Assembly: GCF_000827595.2 (NCBI RefSeq)
Contig: NZ_LN776183.1
Span: forward strand, 1 to 64,000
Direction: 5' to 3'
DNA length: 64,000 nucleotides
DNA from: Necropsobacter massiliensis
GTDB taxonomy: Bacteria; Pseudomonadota; Gammaproteobacteria; Enterobacterales; Pasteurellaceae
Below the pieces are notes generated by a model that was not told the origin of the DNA, searched no databases, and saw only the letters and a list, made by a program, of their open reading frames with translations. This document shows positions 27,705 through 41,532 of the stretch, piece after piece. The first letter of the stretch is position 1; each line of letters opens with the position of its first letter. The position numbers and the translations under genes are program-made.

Positions 27705-30311
27705 TTATATTGCAGTCTGGAAAATGACTTCATCCGCTTTTTTGGCATAGCTGTTGATTTGATCAAAGTTCATATAACGATAAGTATCGTCTTTGTCCTG
27801 CTGCAAATCCGCCGCATAAGACAGATATTCTTCCGGTGTTGGCAGTTTACCCAGCAGCGCCGAGACTGCGGCTAATTCCGCCGAAGCCAAATAGACGTTG
27901 GCGCCCTGTCCCAGACGGTTCGGGAAATTACGGGTCGAGGTGGAAACCACGGTGGCGTTATTGGCAACCCGCGCCTGATTGCCCATACACAGCGAACAGC
28001 CCGGAATTTCGATTCTTGCGCCGCTTTTACCGAAAATACTGTAATAGCCTTCTTCCGTCAGCAGTGCCGCATCCATTTTAGTCGGCGGCGCCAGCCATAA
28101 GCGGGTTGGGATCATATCTTTGAATTTTGCCAGCAATTTGCCCGCCGCACGGAAATGACCGATATTGGTCATGCAGGAACCGATAAACACTTCATCAATT
28201 TTATCGCCTTGCACTTCGGACAATAAACGGGCATCGTCAGGGTCGTTCGGTGCACATAAAATCGGCTCTTTGATTTCGTTTAAGTCGATGTCGATAATCG
28301 CGGCGTATTCAGCATCCTTGTCGGCTTCCAGCAGCTGCGGGTTGGCAAGCCATTTTTCCATTCCCTTAATGCGGCGTTCAAGGGTTCTGCGATCACCGTA
28401 ACCTTCGGCGATCATCCATTTCAGCAGCACGATATTGGAATTGAGATATTCGATGATCGGCGCTTTGTCCAGCTTAATGGTACAAGCCGCTGCCGAACGT
28501 TCGGCTGAGGCGTCGGATAGCTCGAAAGCCTGTTCCGCTTTTAAGTGTTCCAGCCCTTCGATTTCCAGAATCCGGCCGGAGAAAATATTCTGTTTGCCTT
28601 TTTTCTCTACGGTGAGCAAGCCCTGTTTAATCGCATAATAAGGAATGGCGTGTACCAGATCGCGCAAAGTAATGCCCGGTTGCATTTCGCCTTTAAAGCG
28701 TACCAACACAGATTCCGGCATATCCAACGGCATAACGCCAGTGGCGGCAGCAAAGGCGACCAGCCCGGAGCCTGCCGGGAATGAAATGCCGATCGGGAAT
28801 CGGGTATGTGAATCGCCGCCGGTTCCGACGGTATCCGGCAACAGCATGCGATTCAGCCAAGAATGAATAATGCCGTCGCCCGGTCGTAGCGAGACGCCGC
28901 CGCGGTTCATGATGAAATCCGGCAGCGTGTGCTGGGTGACGACGTCCACCGGTTTCGGATAAGCGGCGGTATGGCAGAAAGACTGCATCACCAAATCGGC
29001 GGAGAAGCCCAGACAGGCGAGATCCTTTAATTCGTCGCGGGTCATCGGACCGGTGGTATCTTGTGAACCGACGGAAGTCATATGCGGTTCGCAATATTGA
29101 CCGGGACGGATGCCTTCCACACCGCAGGCGCGTCCGACGATTTTCTGTGCTAGGGTAAAGCCTTTTTGGCTACTTTCTACCGCGTGTGGTTTAGCGAAGA
29201 CATCACTGTCCGGCAGTTGTAGTGCCATCCGGGCTTTATGCGTTAATCCACGTCCGATAATCAGCGGAATACGTCCGCCGGCACGAACTTCGTCCAGTAA
29301 CACATCGGTTTTCAGGCGGAATTCGGCTAATACTTCATCGCTGTTGTGGCGACAGATTTTTCCTTGATACGGATAAATGTCGATAACATCGCCCATTTCC
29401 AGATTGCTGACATCCACTTCAATCGGCAGCGTGCCGGCATCTTCCAATGTGTTAAAGAAAATCGGCGCAATTTTCCCGCCCAATACTACGCCGCCGGCGC
29501 GTTTATTCGGCACATACGGGATATCGTCGCCCATAAACCACAAGACCGAGTTGGTGGCGGATTTACGCGATGAACCGGTACCCACCACATCGCCCACATA
29601 GGCTAGGGGATAACCTTTCTGTTTTAAGGCCTCCAACTGTTTGATTGGACCTATGTTGCCATCGTCATCAGGTTGAATACCGTCACGTGCATTTTTCAAC
29701 ATGGCAAGGGCATGCAGCGGAATATCCGGGCGAGACCAAGCGTCTTGCGCCGGTGAAAGATCGTCGGTATTCGTTTCACCGTTGACTTTGAATACGGTAA
29801 CAGTGAGTTTTTCCGCTAATGGCGGGCGCGACAGAAACCATTCGGCATCCGCCCAAGATTGCAGCACTTGGCGCGCATACGGGTTGCCTTGTTCGGCACG
29901 CTCGGCGACATCATGGAAATTATCAAACATCAGTAACGTAAAGGAGAGCGCCTTAACGGCGGTAGGGGCGAGTTTTTCGTCGTCAAGTGCGGTCAATAAC
30001 GGCTCAATATTATAACCGCCTTGCATTGTGCCCAATAATTCCACCGCACTTTCGGCGGAGATTAGCGGTGAGGAGGTTTCGCCTCGGACGATTGCCGCTA
30101 AGAATGCCGCTTTCACATAAGCCGCTTCATCTACGCCGGCAGGAATGCGGTTTTTAAATAGATCGATTAAGGTTTTTTCTGTTCCCGACGGCGGATCTTT
30201 GAGCAATTCCACCAGCTGTGCAGTTTGTTCTGCATCCAGCGGTTTGGCTATCACGCCCTGTGCGGCTCGTTCGTCCACATGCTGTTGGTAGGTTTGTAGA
30301 AAGTTTGACAT
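27705..30311 (-). CDS. acnB: Aconitate hydratase B
   Basis: TCA-cycle iron-sulphur enzyme that interconverts citrate and isocitrate. Its 868 residues compare with 865 in E. coli AcnB. The N-terminal HEAT-like domain is followed by the swivel domain ([20 protein letters not shown]) and the catalytic domains. The cluster cysteines lie in [12 protein letters not shown] and [14 protein letters not shown]. The ATG follows AAGGAAAACGCT. A USS-pair terminator closes it. With gltA and sucABCD in the same window it points to a working oxidative branch. Confidence 0.97.
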   Translation of the reverse strand: MSNFLQTYQQHVDERAAQGVIAKPLDAEQTAQLVELLKDPPSGTEKTLIDLFKNRIPAGVDEAAYVKAAFLAAIVRGETSSPLISAESAVELLGTMQGGYNIEPLLTALDDEKLAPTAVKALSFTLLMFDNFHDVAERAEQGNPYARQVLQSWADAEWFLSRPPLAEKLTVTVFKVNGETNTDDLSPAQDAWSRPDIPLHALAMLKNARDGIQPDDDGNIGPIKQLEALKQKGYPLAYVGDVVGTGSSRKSATNSVLWFMGDDIPYVPNKRAGGVVLGGKIAPIFFNTLEDAGTLPIEVDVSNLEMGDVIDIYPYQGKICRHNSDEVLAEFRLKTDVLLDEVRAGGRIPLIIGRGLTHKARMALQLPDSDVFAKPHAVESSQKGFTLAQKIVGRACGVEGIRPGQYCEPHMTSVGSQDTTGPMTRDELKDLACLGFSADLVMQSFCHTAAYPKPVDVVTQHTLPDFIMNRGGVSLRPGDGIIHSWLNRMLLPDTVGTGGDSHTRFPIGISFPAGSGLVAFAAATGVMPLDMPESVLVRFKGEMQPGITLRDLVHAIPYYAIKQGLLTVEKKGKQNIFSGRILEIEGLEHLKAEQAFELSDASAERSAAACTIKLDKAPIIEYLNSNIVLLKWMIAEGYGDRRTLERRIKGMEKWLANPQLLEADKDAEYAAIIDIDLNEIKEPILCAPNDPDDARLLSEVQGDKIDEVFIGSCMTNIGHFRAAGKLLAKFKDMIPTRLWLAPPTKMDAALLTEEGYYSIFGKSGARIEIPGCSLCMGNQARVANNATVVSTSTRNFPNRLGQGANVYLASAELAAVSALLGKLPTPEEYLSYAADLQQDKDDTYRYMNFDQINSYAKKADEVIFQTAI

Positions 30312-30391
30312 AGCGTTTTCCTTGTTGTTGAGTTTGCATTGATTGTTAGGAAGTCTTTTCCCCGGGTAATGGGAGAGTGCCGGGTCAAGGG

Positions 30392-30688
30392 TTAGAATAC
30401 TTTCTTAAAGGGTTTGACGATAACCTCGCCATACACGCCGGCATCCACGTAAGGATCCTTGCTTGCCCAGTCCTGTGCCGCTTGTAGGCTGTCGAATTGC
30501 GCAATGACGGTGGAACCGGTAAAACCCGCCTCGGCAGGATTTTCATCGTCGATCGCCGGATTGGGACCAGCGGTCAGCAAACGGTTTTGCGCCTGCAATT
30601 GTTTTAGCCGTGCAAGATGCTGCTCGCGCACTGCCAGACGCTGTGCCAACGTATTCGGCTTATCTTGTGCAAAAATAACATAGTACAT
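30392..30688 (-). CDS. yciI: YciI family protein
   Basis: A 98-residue soluble protein of the YciI family, starting [20 protein letters not shown], with the conserved [20 protein letters not shown] region and a C-terminal [19 protein letters not shown]. The family has a ferredoxin-like dimer fold with a conserved His-Asp pair, but its reaction is not established. It lies 11 bases past yciA on the same strand in a yciC-yciB-yciA-yciI string. AGGAGGACAGC is a strong ribosome site. Confidence 0.93.
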   Translation of the reverse strand: MYYVIFAQDKPNTLAQRLAVREQHLARLKQLQAQNRLLTAGPNPAIDDENPAEAGFTGSTVIAQFDSLQAAQDWASKDPYVDAGVYGEVIVKPFKKVF

Positions 30689-30699
30689 GCTGTCCTCCT

Positions 30700-31167
30700 T
30701 TATTGTTGTGCCTGTTCGGCAATATGTGCCAGCGCTTTTGCCAGTTCCGGGTTATTTTCCCGCGGAATCGGGCGTGATTTACCTTGCGGATCGACGGCGA
30801 CAAAGGTGAAAACCGCCTCGGTTACGCAATAACGTTCGCCGATAGGTTCGCTAGCGACTTTTTTCGCCCATACCTCAATTTTAATTTGAATTGAGGAACG
30901 CCCTACATTGACGCACTCGCCGTAACAGCAGACCACATCGCCTACGGCAATGGGGCGGATAAATGTCATGCTATCCACCGCGACGGTTACCACCCGCCCG
31001 TGCGCCAGTTCTTTGGCAAGAATCGCGCCGCCCATGTCCATTTGCGACATAATCCAGCCACCGAAAATATCGCCGGCGGCATTGGTATCCGACGGCATTG
31101 CCAGTGTTCTGAGTAAAAGATTTCCTTTAGAGTGACGCCCTGTGCGGGTTTCAATAAAATCCGACAT
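30700..31167 (-). CDS. yciA: Acyl-CoA thioesterase YciA
   Basis: Hotdog-fold thioesterase that hydrolyses a broad range of acyl-CoAs; 155 residues and very similar to the characterised H. influenzae YciA. The stretch [20 protein letters not shown] contains the active-site Asn/Asp region, followed by [16 protein letters not shown]. The start is the ATG at 31167, preceded by AAGGATTGTTT; a TTG two codons upstream is less likely. It is in a leftward run with yciB and yciC. Confidence 0.95.
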   Translation of the reverse strand: MSDFIETRTGRHSKGNLLLRTLAMPSDTNAAGDIFGGWIMSQMDMGGAILAKELAHGRVVTVAVDSMTFIRPIAVGDVVCCYGECVNVGRSSIQIKIEVWAKKVASEPIGERYCVTEAVFTFVAVDPQGKSRPIPRENNPELAKALAHIAEQAQQ

Positions 31168-31183
31168 AAACAATCCTTATTTG

Positions 31184-31723
31184 TTATTCTTTGTCTGTTT
31201 TTGGAAGATAACGGTAAATATAAACTCCGCTTGCCAGCGTTGCAATAAAAGTCATACCCAGAATGCCAAAGGTTTTGAAATCCACCCAAATATCGTCGGA
31301 AAAATAGTAGCTGATGACGATATTAACGAGCATACAAAGGATAAAAAATCCGACCCAGCCCAGATTCAGATTGTCCCATGCACGCTGCGGCAGCTCGATT
31401 TCTTTGCCCAGTAATTGTTTAATCAGCGGCTTTTTAAAGCCGTATTGGCTAATCAGCAAGGCTAAGGCAAAAACGGCGTACACTACGGTGACTTTCCATT
31501 TCAAAAATTCCAGTTCGTTGAAATAAGCGGTCAGTGTACCGAAAAAAACGACCGCAACGCCCATAATCAGCTGTTGTTTTTCGATTTTGCCGTATTTGAA
31601 TTTCAGCACAATAAGCTGAATGACAGTGGCAACAATCAGTGTTATCGCTGCCTCGCGGATGCCCACCAGTTTATAAACGGCGAAAAATAAAATCAGTGGA
31701 ATAAATTCTAATAATTGTTTCAT
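31184..31723 (-). CDS. yciB: Inner membrane septation protein YciB
   Basis: A 179-residue protein with about five hydrophobic helices, starting [19 protein letters not shown]. The family is known from E. coli and Shigella as an envelope and septation factor that interacts with elongasome and divisome parts. The start overlaps the yciC stop codon by four bases (ATGA), so it is translationally coupled. Gene order yciC-yciB-yciA is the same as in E. coli. Confidence 0.93.
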   Translation of the reverse strand: MKQLLEFIPLILFFAVYKLVGIREAAITLIVATVIQLIVLKFKYGKIEKQQLIMGVAVVFFGTLTAYFNELEFLKWKVTVVYAVFALALLISQYGFKKPLIKQLLGKEIELPQRAWDNLNLGWVGFFILCMLVNIVISYYFSDDIWVDFKTFGILGMTFIATLASGVYIYRYLPKTDKE

Positions 31724-32493
31724 GCCCGAACCTTTTGCATAAATAGAGTATAGAAGCGATACGTAAAAATTAATGAAAATACATTGAGCGCCGAAATAAT
31801 AAATGAAATCACAATATCAAACAGCATATTATCGCTTAATGCCGCAATATTTCTGACGACTAGCGGCAGGGCGAAATAAATCAGTAAACAGTAAATAAAC
31901 AATACGCCGGTGCGCTTGAAACCGCTCAGCCAGATGGTTTTCAGGGTTTGTGCCAGACTGCTTCGGGTGATCAGATAATGCACGGTAGCAAGGTTTAGCC
32001 GGATAAAAATAAAGATGCCCAGCGTAATGGCAAACACGGAAACCAGTGACGGCGATTGTTTGCTGGCTAAGGCAAGCAGCGATTCCGCCAGCCCGATTAC
32101 CATCGGAAGGACAATAATCAGATTAATGAAAAATACCCCGATAAAGCGTGTTGCCGTCATGCTCAGCGTGTGGCTCAGCGGCAGCTGGTGGCGTTCGCTT
32201 AACTGATGAAAGGTCATCATTCCCCAGCAGGAAATAAACAAATTGAGCAGCACTTGCACCACGCCGAGCAGGATAACCTCTTTACTGAGCATGAGATTGC
32301 CGACAACGGTGAGATCTGCTGTATCGGCGCTCGGTGCATAAATGGTCATATTTGCTGGCACTAGGTTTGACACCAGCAGATTAACGGCAAAGGCGACGAC
32401 AAAGAAAAAGGCGCTAAATTGCAGCGTAATCTTTTGCTGATTACGCATAAAGTTCCAGCTGTCCTGAAAGATTTGCGTGAAATTAATTGGCAT
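31720..32493 (-). CDS. yciC: YciC family membrane protein (UPF0259)
   Basis: A 257-residue inner-membrane protein with about six hydrophobic helices, starting [20 protein letters not shown], the typical N-terminus of the family. Function is not established. It is the first gene of the leftward yciC-yciB-yciA-yciI run and is divergent from ompW, as in enteric bacteria. Confidence 0.9.
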   Translation of the reverse strand: MPINFTQIFQDSWNFMRNQQKITLQFSAFFFVVAFAVNLLVSNLVPANMTIYAPSADTADLTVVGNLMLSKEVILLGVVQVLLNLFISCWGMMTFHQLSERHQLPLSHTLSMTATRFIGVFFINLIIVLPMVIGLAESLLALASKQSPSLVSVFAITLGIFIFIRLNLATVHYLITRSSLAQTLKTIWLSGFKRTGVLFIYCLLIYFALPLVVRNIAALSDNMLFDIVISFIISALNVFSLIFTYRFYTLFMQKVRA

Positions 32494-32660
32494 TATCGCG
32501 ATCCAAATTGTGAATAAAATGTAATACCGGCATTATACAACGTTTGTGCTTAATTGCATAAAAATCATAATTTTTGCGCTAAATCAAATAAATTATATCA
32601 TCAATCCATTAAAAAACTGCGCAAGATATGGTTTGAGTGAATTTAACATTTTTTTCAAAA

Positions 32661-32703
32661 TTTGATCTTCGTCACGAAAAAGCTAATCATAAAGTGGTAT
32701 ATT
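32661..32703 (+). promoter_or_regulatory. ompW promoter with a CRP/FNR-type site near -41.5
   Basis: The sequence TTTGATCTTCGTCACG (32661-32676) fits both a CRP site (TTTGA-N6-TCACG) and an FNR half-site (TTGAT). Its centre is 41.5 bases before a start predicted from TATATT at 32698-32703, the spacing of class II activation. E. coli ompW is FNR-controlled, which makes this plausible. Confidence 0.5.
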
Positions 32704-32797
32704 GCACCGCGTCATCAATAGACACAAATTCTTTATGGGTATATTGCCCTTTTCAGATAAATACATTCATTGTTTTGAATATAAGAGGAATTCATAT

Positions 32798-33472
32798 ATG
32801 AAAAAAACTGCATTAGCATTGGGTATGGCGGCTGTGTTGGCGGCGGGTTCTGTCAGCGCACATGAAGCAGGAAGTTTTATCGGTCGTCTGGGGGGCGTAT
32901 TTGTGTATGCCAATTCGGATTCGACCACGCAAAATCCGAATAAAAATGGCGCGCATGTTGATGTCAATTTGGCGGTGAAAAATAATCAGCAAGTGGGACT
33001 GACCTTAACTTATATGCTGACCGACAATGTCGGGGTGGAATTATTAGGCGCCACACCGTTCTCGCACAAAATTAACGCACAGGCTGTGGTGAACGGCAAT
33101 GTCGCCGCTTATCTGCCGAATGCGGTGAAAGTCAAACAGTTGCCGCCAAGTTTGTATGTGCAGTATTATTTCTTAGATAAAGATGCTGGTTCGCGTCCGT
33201 ATATCGGTGCCGGTCTGAACTATACCCGTTTCTTCGGTGCCAAAGCGTTGGATGCGCGGGTAACGAATTTGGATGTTAAAAAACATTCCTTCGGACCGGT
33301 TGTGAATGCCGGTATTGATATTAAACTAGCGGACAATTTATATTTCAATACCGCAGTGTGGTATACGCACATTAAAACAACGGCTAAATTTACCGCACTG
33401 AATTTGGATCACGAAGTAAAAATCAAACTGGATCCGTTAGTGTTCTTTGCCGGTCTGGCATATCGCTTCTAA
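32798..33472 (+). CDS. ompW: Outer membrane protein OmpW
   Basis: Eight-stranded outer-membrane beta-barrel, 224 residues, with a signal peptide MKKTALALGMAAVLAAGSVS cut near SAHEAG. The family stretches LTYMLTDNVGVELLGATPFSH and PSLYVQYYF are present, and the protein ends in the outer-membrane insertion signal AYRF with terminal Phe. I use the ATG at 32798 because AAGAGGAATTCAT precedes it; the frame runs back to 32702 without signal-peptide character. OmpW proteins pass small hydrophobic molecules. Confidence 0.95.
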   Translation: MKKTALALGMAAVLAAGSVSAHEAGSFIGRLGGVFVYANSDSTTQNPNKNGAHVDVNLAVKNNQQVGLTLTYMLTDNVGVELLGATPFSHKINAQAVVNGNVAAYLPNAVKVKQLPPSLYVQYYFLDKDAGSRPYIGAGLNYTRFFGAKALDARVTNLDVKKHSFGPVVNAGIDIKLADNLYFNTAVWYTHIKTTAKFTALNLDHEVKIKLDPLVFFAGLAYRF

Positions 33473-33491
33473 TCTCAACATGACATAGTGT

Positions 33492-33520
33492 AAAGGCTTA
33501 TTCGTCGAATAAGCCTTTTG
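33492..33520 (+). terminator. Terminator of ompW
   Basis: AAAGGCTTATTC and GAATAAGCCTTT form a 12-bp stem with a two-base loop, followed by TTGTTTG. Confidence 0.9.
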
Positions 33521-33583
33521 TTTGTGATGCCGTTCACAGTTTTCTTTTCCCGGTGGGATTTCAGCAATAAAATTACGTTATAG

Positions 33584-36676
<3,093 letters not shown>

Positions 36677-36742
36677 TTACTGATTATTGTGTGTCGAATA
36701 ATAAGGCGAGCCGTGCGCTCGCCTGTGAAAATGACCTTGCGA

Positions 36743-39388
36743 TTAATGTTCCAACACGCCGGAATTCCAGCTTGGCGCCTCTTTCGGTCGTTTTATCTGC
36801 AATAAGAAATGCTGGTTCGGTTTTGCCTGCGGCTGAATCACCGTGCCCGACGGCGTAGAGAACGAAATCCCGCCTTTCAGCAATTGCTGCATGGAGCCGG
36901 TGTTGATTGACAGCCCGTTTAATCCCAGTTCCATGCCGTAACCGGAGGCGATCCAGAATTCGGAATTGCGGCGCACTAAATGTTTGTGTTTATCGGCAAT
37001 TAAAATATGGACGAATACCCGATCTCCCAGATTGTTCAGTTCCAGCGTACGGATTGTGCCGACCTGTACGCCACGGTACATAACCGGCGAACCCGCCGTG
37101 ATGTTGGTAGCATCAGCGGTTTCTAACACCAGCGGAAAACCGTTGCCGTATTTATTATTCGACGGAACGGCTTGCGCCAGGCGGAATTCAGTTTTGCGGT
37201 TGCCACCGTTGGTTTCAATATCAATGTAAGGCTGTAACAAACTGTCCAGATTTTCAATCCCGCCGGCGGAAATCTGTGGCGAAATTAGGCGGAATTTACT
37301 GCCTTCGCGGGCGACCAGATTCATATAATTCGGGTTAATCAGTGCGGTAGCAATAATTTTGTTTTCTTTCGACAGGCGAATCTGGTCAATTTCCCCCACA
37401 TTTAAGCCCATATAACGCAGGCTCATGCCTTTGCTGAGATTGGTGGCGTCTTCTGCACTCAGCGTGATCACCTGACCGGCGGATTTGGCGCGCAGTTCGT
37501 TCGGATACAGGGTTTTATTGCTGCCGGAACCGCTGTTATCAAAGCTGATGGCGCCTTTCAGCGAGCGCGCTACCGGCGCGGCCTGAATGCTGATGCCTTT
37601 CGGGGTAATATCAATTTGTGCGGCGCTTTCGACCCAGAACAGGCTTTTTGCTGTTAATAACGCCTGATATTTCGGATAGATAAAGACATCCACCTGAAAA
37701 TGAGTGTTTGTCGGGCGAATATCCAGAATTTTACCCACTTCAAACTGGCGGTAAAGCACCAGCGAACCTTTGCTGATACTCGGCAAAGTTTTTGTGGATA
37801 AGGTAATGCTCGGTTGTAGCCGGTTGCCGGTAATGCCTGCTTCCGCGTTGCTCAGATCACTGTAAAGCGGGTAGCTTTCACGCGCATCGCCCTGTTTGTT
37901 ACCGGTGATGATACGAATACCGCCTTGTAGCCATTTTTCCGGCGATGCGGCTTGCATGCGCAGACCGTCAACGCCGAAACTGACCTCAAAATTAGAGGCG
38001 GCGATAAATAGGGTATCCTGATGAATCAGCGAGCGAAAATCACCGGCAATTGCTACCTTGAAAGTAACACCGTCGGGATGAACTTCTTGACTGACAACTT
38101 GACCGACCGTCATATTATTGTAATAGATGTCCTGACCTTCACTGATGCCGTAGGTTTCCGGTGCAGTGAGCGTTAATACCAGCGTATCCGATTGTTTGAG
38201 CAGCAGTTCGCTTTCTTTGATAACGGTAAAATCCGTTTTGGCGTCTCCGCCGCCGGCAATGACATCAAGATACTGCCCGCGCAGAATTTTCTTCACATTG
38301 GTAATATCGCCCAGATTCGGTTTTTGGTTGCGCAGTACGATATGGGTTCCGGATTTAAATAAATCGGCGTTGTGCGGGTCAATCAGCAGTTTGCCGGTCA
38401 GAATTTTATCGTTATTTTCCACCGCACTTAATTCCGACAGCACGCCGATTTGTACATCCTGCGAATACACGCTGGTCTGTCCTGCCTGCAAATCCGGCAT
38501 ATTCGGCAAGGAGACTGCTATTTCCACGCCGCGTTTTGCCGCCTGTAGATTGGAATAGAGGGTATAACGCTGGTTGCTTTGCGCCGGCTCGCTGTCGCTA
38601 GGCGAGTCAAACGCCACCGCGCCCTGAACTACGGCATTAAGGCTGTCCACATTAACGTGCATGCCATAAAGCCCGACGCTGGCGTTGATGCCGCTGACAT
38701 TCCAGAAATGGCTGTCTTTTTTGACGAACTGCGTATAGGCTTTATCAATTACCACATCAATTTCGACTTTCTTCTGATCTTTGCTGAAACGATAGTCGTA
38801 AATTTTACCGACCGGTATTTTTTTAAAATAGACTGACGCACCGATAGAAATAGAGCCCAAATCATCGGCGAGCAGATGAATCAGCAAATCGCCGTCGTTA
38901 ACCTGTGCAATTGGGCCTTCAGTTTCGGCGATGAATTCGTCTTCCGCCTCACCGTCTCCCGGTTGTAGCGTAATATAGTTGCCGGAAACCAGCGCGTCGA
39001 TACCGGAAATTCCCGCCAATGACGCTGTCGGACGCACTAACCAGAATTTAGTGTTTTTGCGTAGCACCGTCTTAGCTTCCGAGTAGATATTGGCAATGAC
39101 TTCAACTTTTTTCAGATCTTCGGTAAAGTTAACTTTTTTCACCACACCGATTTGTAATCCTTGATAGCGGATTTGGGTTTTATCTGCCACTAAACCGTCG
39201 CCGTTATCAAAGGTGATTTTGATGCTGTAGCCCTGTTCCTGTACGATCTGGAAAAATAAAATTGCTCCGATACATAAGGCAACAAACGGCAATAGCCAGA
39301 ACGGTGAGATATGTCTGTTCTGGCGAATTGCGGCGGTTATTGTTTTATCATCATTCCGCTGAGTGTGAGTTTGATTGTTTTCTGTCAT
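36743..39388 (-). CDS. letB: Lipid transport MCE protein LetB (YebT/PqiB family)
   Basis: About 881 residues with one N-terminal membrane helix (SPFWLLPFVALCIGAILFFQ) and a long chain of MCE domains. Domain starts repeat as GDGLVADKTQIRYQGLQIG, then ADDLGSISIGASVYFKKIPV, and so on to AGSPVMYRGVQVGTIR, consistent with the seven MCE domains of E. coli LetB. LetB forms a hollow tube across the periplasm for lipids. I use the ATG at 39388, which follows TTGGAAC; the TTG further upstream is unlikely. It overlaps letA by 38 bases. Confidence 0.95.
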   Translation of the reverse strand: MTENNQTHTQRNDDKTITAAIRQNRHISPFWLLPFVALCIGAILFFQIVQEQGYSIKITFDNGDGLVADKTQIRYQGLQIGVVKKVNFTEDLKKVEVIANIYSEAKTVLRKNTKFWLVRPTASLAGISGIDALVSGNYITLQPGDGEAEDEFIAETEGPIAQVNDGDLLIHLLADDLGSISIGASVYFKKIPVGKIYDYRFSKDQKKVEIDVVIDKAYTQFVKKDSHFWNVSGINASVGLYGMHVNVDSLNAVVQGAVAFDSPSDSEPAQSNQRYTLYSNLQAAKRGVEIAVSLPNMPDLQAGQTSVYSQDVQIGVLSELSAVENNDKILTGKLLIDPHNADLFKSGTHIVLRNQKPNLGDITNVKKILRGQYLDVIAGGGDAKTDFTVIKESELLLKQSDTLVLTLTAPETYGISEGQDIYYNNMTVGQVVSQEVHPDGVTFKVAIAGDFRSLIHQDTLFIAASNFEVSFGVDGLRMQAASPEKWLQGGIRIITGNKQGDARESYPLYSDLSNAEAGITGNRLQPSITLSTKTLPSISKGSLVLYRQFEVGKILDIRPTNTHFQVDVFIYPKYQALLTAKSLFWVESAAQIDITPKGISIQAAPVARSLKGAISFDNSGSGSNKTLYPNELRAKSAGQVITLSAEDATNLSKGMSLRYMGLNVGEIDQIRLSKENKIIATALINPNYMNLVAREGSKFRLISPQISAGGIENLDSLLQPYIDIETNGGNRKTEFRLAQAVPSNNKYGNGFPLVLETADATNITAGSPVMYRGVQVGTIRTLELNNLGDRVFVHILIADKHKHLVRRNSEFWIASGYGMELGLNGLSINTGSMQQLLKGGISFSTPSGTVIQPQAKPNQHFLLQIKRPKEAPSWNSGVLEH

Positions 39389-40625
39389 AAATGTTCCAAA
39401 GTAAACGACTGTCAAATTGTGAGGCTGAAATCATCGTTAAAAATACTGCCGCACCGAAATAAAAGGCGGCGGGACCTACTGAAAAATCAATAATCTGTCC
39501 GCGGGTAACCAGTGACATCATTAATGCCAGCACAAATAAATCCAGCATCGACCAGCGTCCGACAAAATGGACGATATGCAGTAATCGCATTTGGCGCTGA
39601 ATGGGCTGGTTAAGGTTAAAGTGTACACAAATCAGCAGATACAGCAAAATAAATATTTTGCTGATAGGAATGAAGATACTGGCTATAAACACCACTGATG
39701 CAACGAAGTAACTACCTGATTCTACAAATGAAATAACGCCGGACATGAGTGTACTGGCAGAGGCTGCGCCGTTGAGATAAATCACCGAGATGGGCAGCAG
39801 ATTGGCAGGAAACATCATAATAATGCCTGCGATTAAGGTTGCCCAAGTGCGTTGTAATTTAATTGCCGGCGGCGCATCCAGTCGGCTGTAACAACGCGGA
39901 CACAATGGTCTTTGTTTTTTATCAAAAAACGGTAGGCGAAAGGTATATTGACATTCCGTACACAGACAAGGCGTTTGCGCCGGCATCCGGGTGAGTAGAG
40001 GCTGTTGCGGGTAAAAGTCGTTCCATAGCGCATTGAGATTCAATTTAATAAATAGCAGGGTGGTCAGTAAAGCGGTAAAAACGAAAGCGATCAGATAAAT
40101 ATCCACCTGTAATGTGGCATATTCACGCACTTTAAACATGGTGACGCCAAGGGCGACCAGATAAACATCAAACATTACCCAAGGTTTGATATAGCCCAGC
40201 GCCAGCAAGACTTTACGCGGTTTGATCCCGATTAATTGCGCCAGACGCAACAACAGCACCAGCACAGCGAAAGCAATAGGCATAAATACAGCGCAGAGAA
40301 AAATCATGAACGCAGTATAAGGGTAGCCTTGCGTAGCCATTTTCCAGATACCCTGCCAAACCGAGGCGTCGATTCTGGTGCCGAGCAAATCGATGCTTAG
40401 CAGCGGATAATTCAGCGCGAAAGGCATCAGAATCAAAATAGACAGTGCGATCATGGCGCAGCGGTGCAATCCCCAGCGACTGCCGGAACTTAACACATTA
40501 TGACAGCGCGGGCATTCGGCATACTGGTTGGGCGCCAATGCTGACACGGATACCGTGGCATCGCAGTCCGGACAGGCGGCGATGTGGTATTTTGCATATT
40601 GTAAGTGAACCGGTGCTTTTGCCAT
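39351..40625 (-). CDS. letA: LetA (YebS/PqiA family) membrane protein
   Basis: Inner-membrane partner of LetB, 424 residues. It has two PqiA domains, each beginning with a zinc ribbon: CPDC...CPRC near the N-terminus (about residues 18-40) and CTEC...CPRC near residue 225. Each is followed by about four helices. With LetB it moves lipids between the membranes by analogy with E. coli. It is divergent from proQ, the same neighbourhood as in E. coli. Confidence 0.95.
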   Translation of the reverse strand: MAKAPVHLQYAKYHIAACPDCDATVSVSALAPNQYAECPRCHNVLSSGSRWGLHRCAMIALSILILMPFALNYPLLSIDLLGTRIDASVWQGIWKMATQGYPYTAFMIFLCAVFMPIAFAVLVLLLRLAQLIGIKPRKVLLALGYIKPWVMFDVYLVALGVTMFKVREYATLQVDIYLIAFVFTALLTTLLFIKLNLNALWNDFYPQQPLLTRMPAQTPCLCTECQYTFRLPFFDKKQRPLCPRCYSRLDAPPAIKLQRTWATLIAGIIMMFPANLLPISVIYLNGAASASTLMSGVISFVESGSYFVASVVFIASIFIPISKIFILLYLLICVHFNLNQPIQRQMRLLHIVHFVGRWSMLDLFVLALMMSLVTRGQIIDFSVGPAAFYFGAAVFLTMISASQFDSRLLWNIYDRKQSNSHSAE

Positions 40626-40816
40626 TGCTGTTATCTGTGAATTCTCTTAATAAAGGACCGCATTTTATACCGAGTTGACCTTTTTTCAAATAAAGCCGTT
40701 TAATTTCGCATGAAATCCCGATTCTATCGGATCAAAGAATTGTCATTGTCGCGTAATTTACGCTAAAATATCGCTCGTTTTTCTATTTAAAAATGGCTGT
40801 ACGCAGGAATATAACC

Positions 40817-41449
40817 ATGACAGATGTTCAAAAATTAACGAATAACAAAGAAATTATTGCCTACTTAGCGGAAAAATTCCCGCTGTGCTTCTCACTGGAA
40901 GGCGAGGCGAAACCGTTGAAAATCGGTATCTTTCAGGATTTAGCGGAAGCGCTGGCGGAGGATGAGCGGGTTAGCAAAACCCAATTGCGCCATGCGTTAC
41001 GGCAATATACGTCAAACTGGCGTTATTTATACGGCTGTAAAGCCGGCGCCGAGCGAGTAGGATTAAACGGTGAGCCGAGCGGCATTCTTGAACAGGAACA
41101 TGCCGAACATGCCGCCACCCAGCTAGCGGAGGCGAAAGCGCGGATTGCACAGCAGCGTGCAGCGGAAAAAGCGGCCAATCCGAAAGCCGGCAAAAAACCG
41201 TCTCTTCGCCGTCAGGGCAATGCGCAGGGCGTACAGAATAACGCGGTTGGCAAAAAGGCGCCGCGCAAAGTAAAACCGAATTTGTCCGCCGTGGATCCGA
41301 GTACGCTGGAAAAAGGCAGTCGAGTAAAAGTCAAAGCGGGCGACAGCATCAAACGGGCGACTGTGCTGGAAATCAACAAAGACAGCGCTCGGGTTGCGCT
41401 AGAAAACGGATTGACCGTCTCGGTGACGGTAGATCGGCTGTTCGCCTAA
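40817..41449 (+). CDS. proQ: RNA chaperone ProQ
   Basis: RNA-binding protein of 210 residues. The N-terminal FinO-type domain ([18 protein letters not shown] to about residue 115) binds structured small RNAs and mRNA 3' ends. A Lys/Ala/Gln-rich linker follows, then a C-terminal Tudor-like domain ([20 protein letters not shown]). I start at the ATG at 40817, which has AGGAA eight bases before it, not at the in-frame ATG 24 bases upstream. prc follows 83 bases later, as in E. coli. Confidence 0.95.
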   Translation: MTDVQKLTNNKEIIAYLAEKFPLCFSLEGEAKPLKIGIFQDLAEALAEDERVSKTQLRHALRQYTSNWRYLYGCKAGAERVGLNGEPSGILEQEHAEHAATQLAEAKARIAQQRAAEKAANPKAGKKPSLRRQGNAQGVQNNAVGKKAPRKVKPNLSAVDPSTLEKGSRVKVKAGDSIKRATVLEINKDSARVALENGLTVSVTVDRLFA

Positions 41450-41532
41450 AAATATTATGTCGTGTCGGGCAAATTGAGACGACGGACAGGTCAGCAATGG
41501 TATTGCGTTTTTCTTGAATCAGGAAAGTTTAC

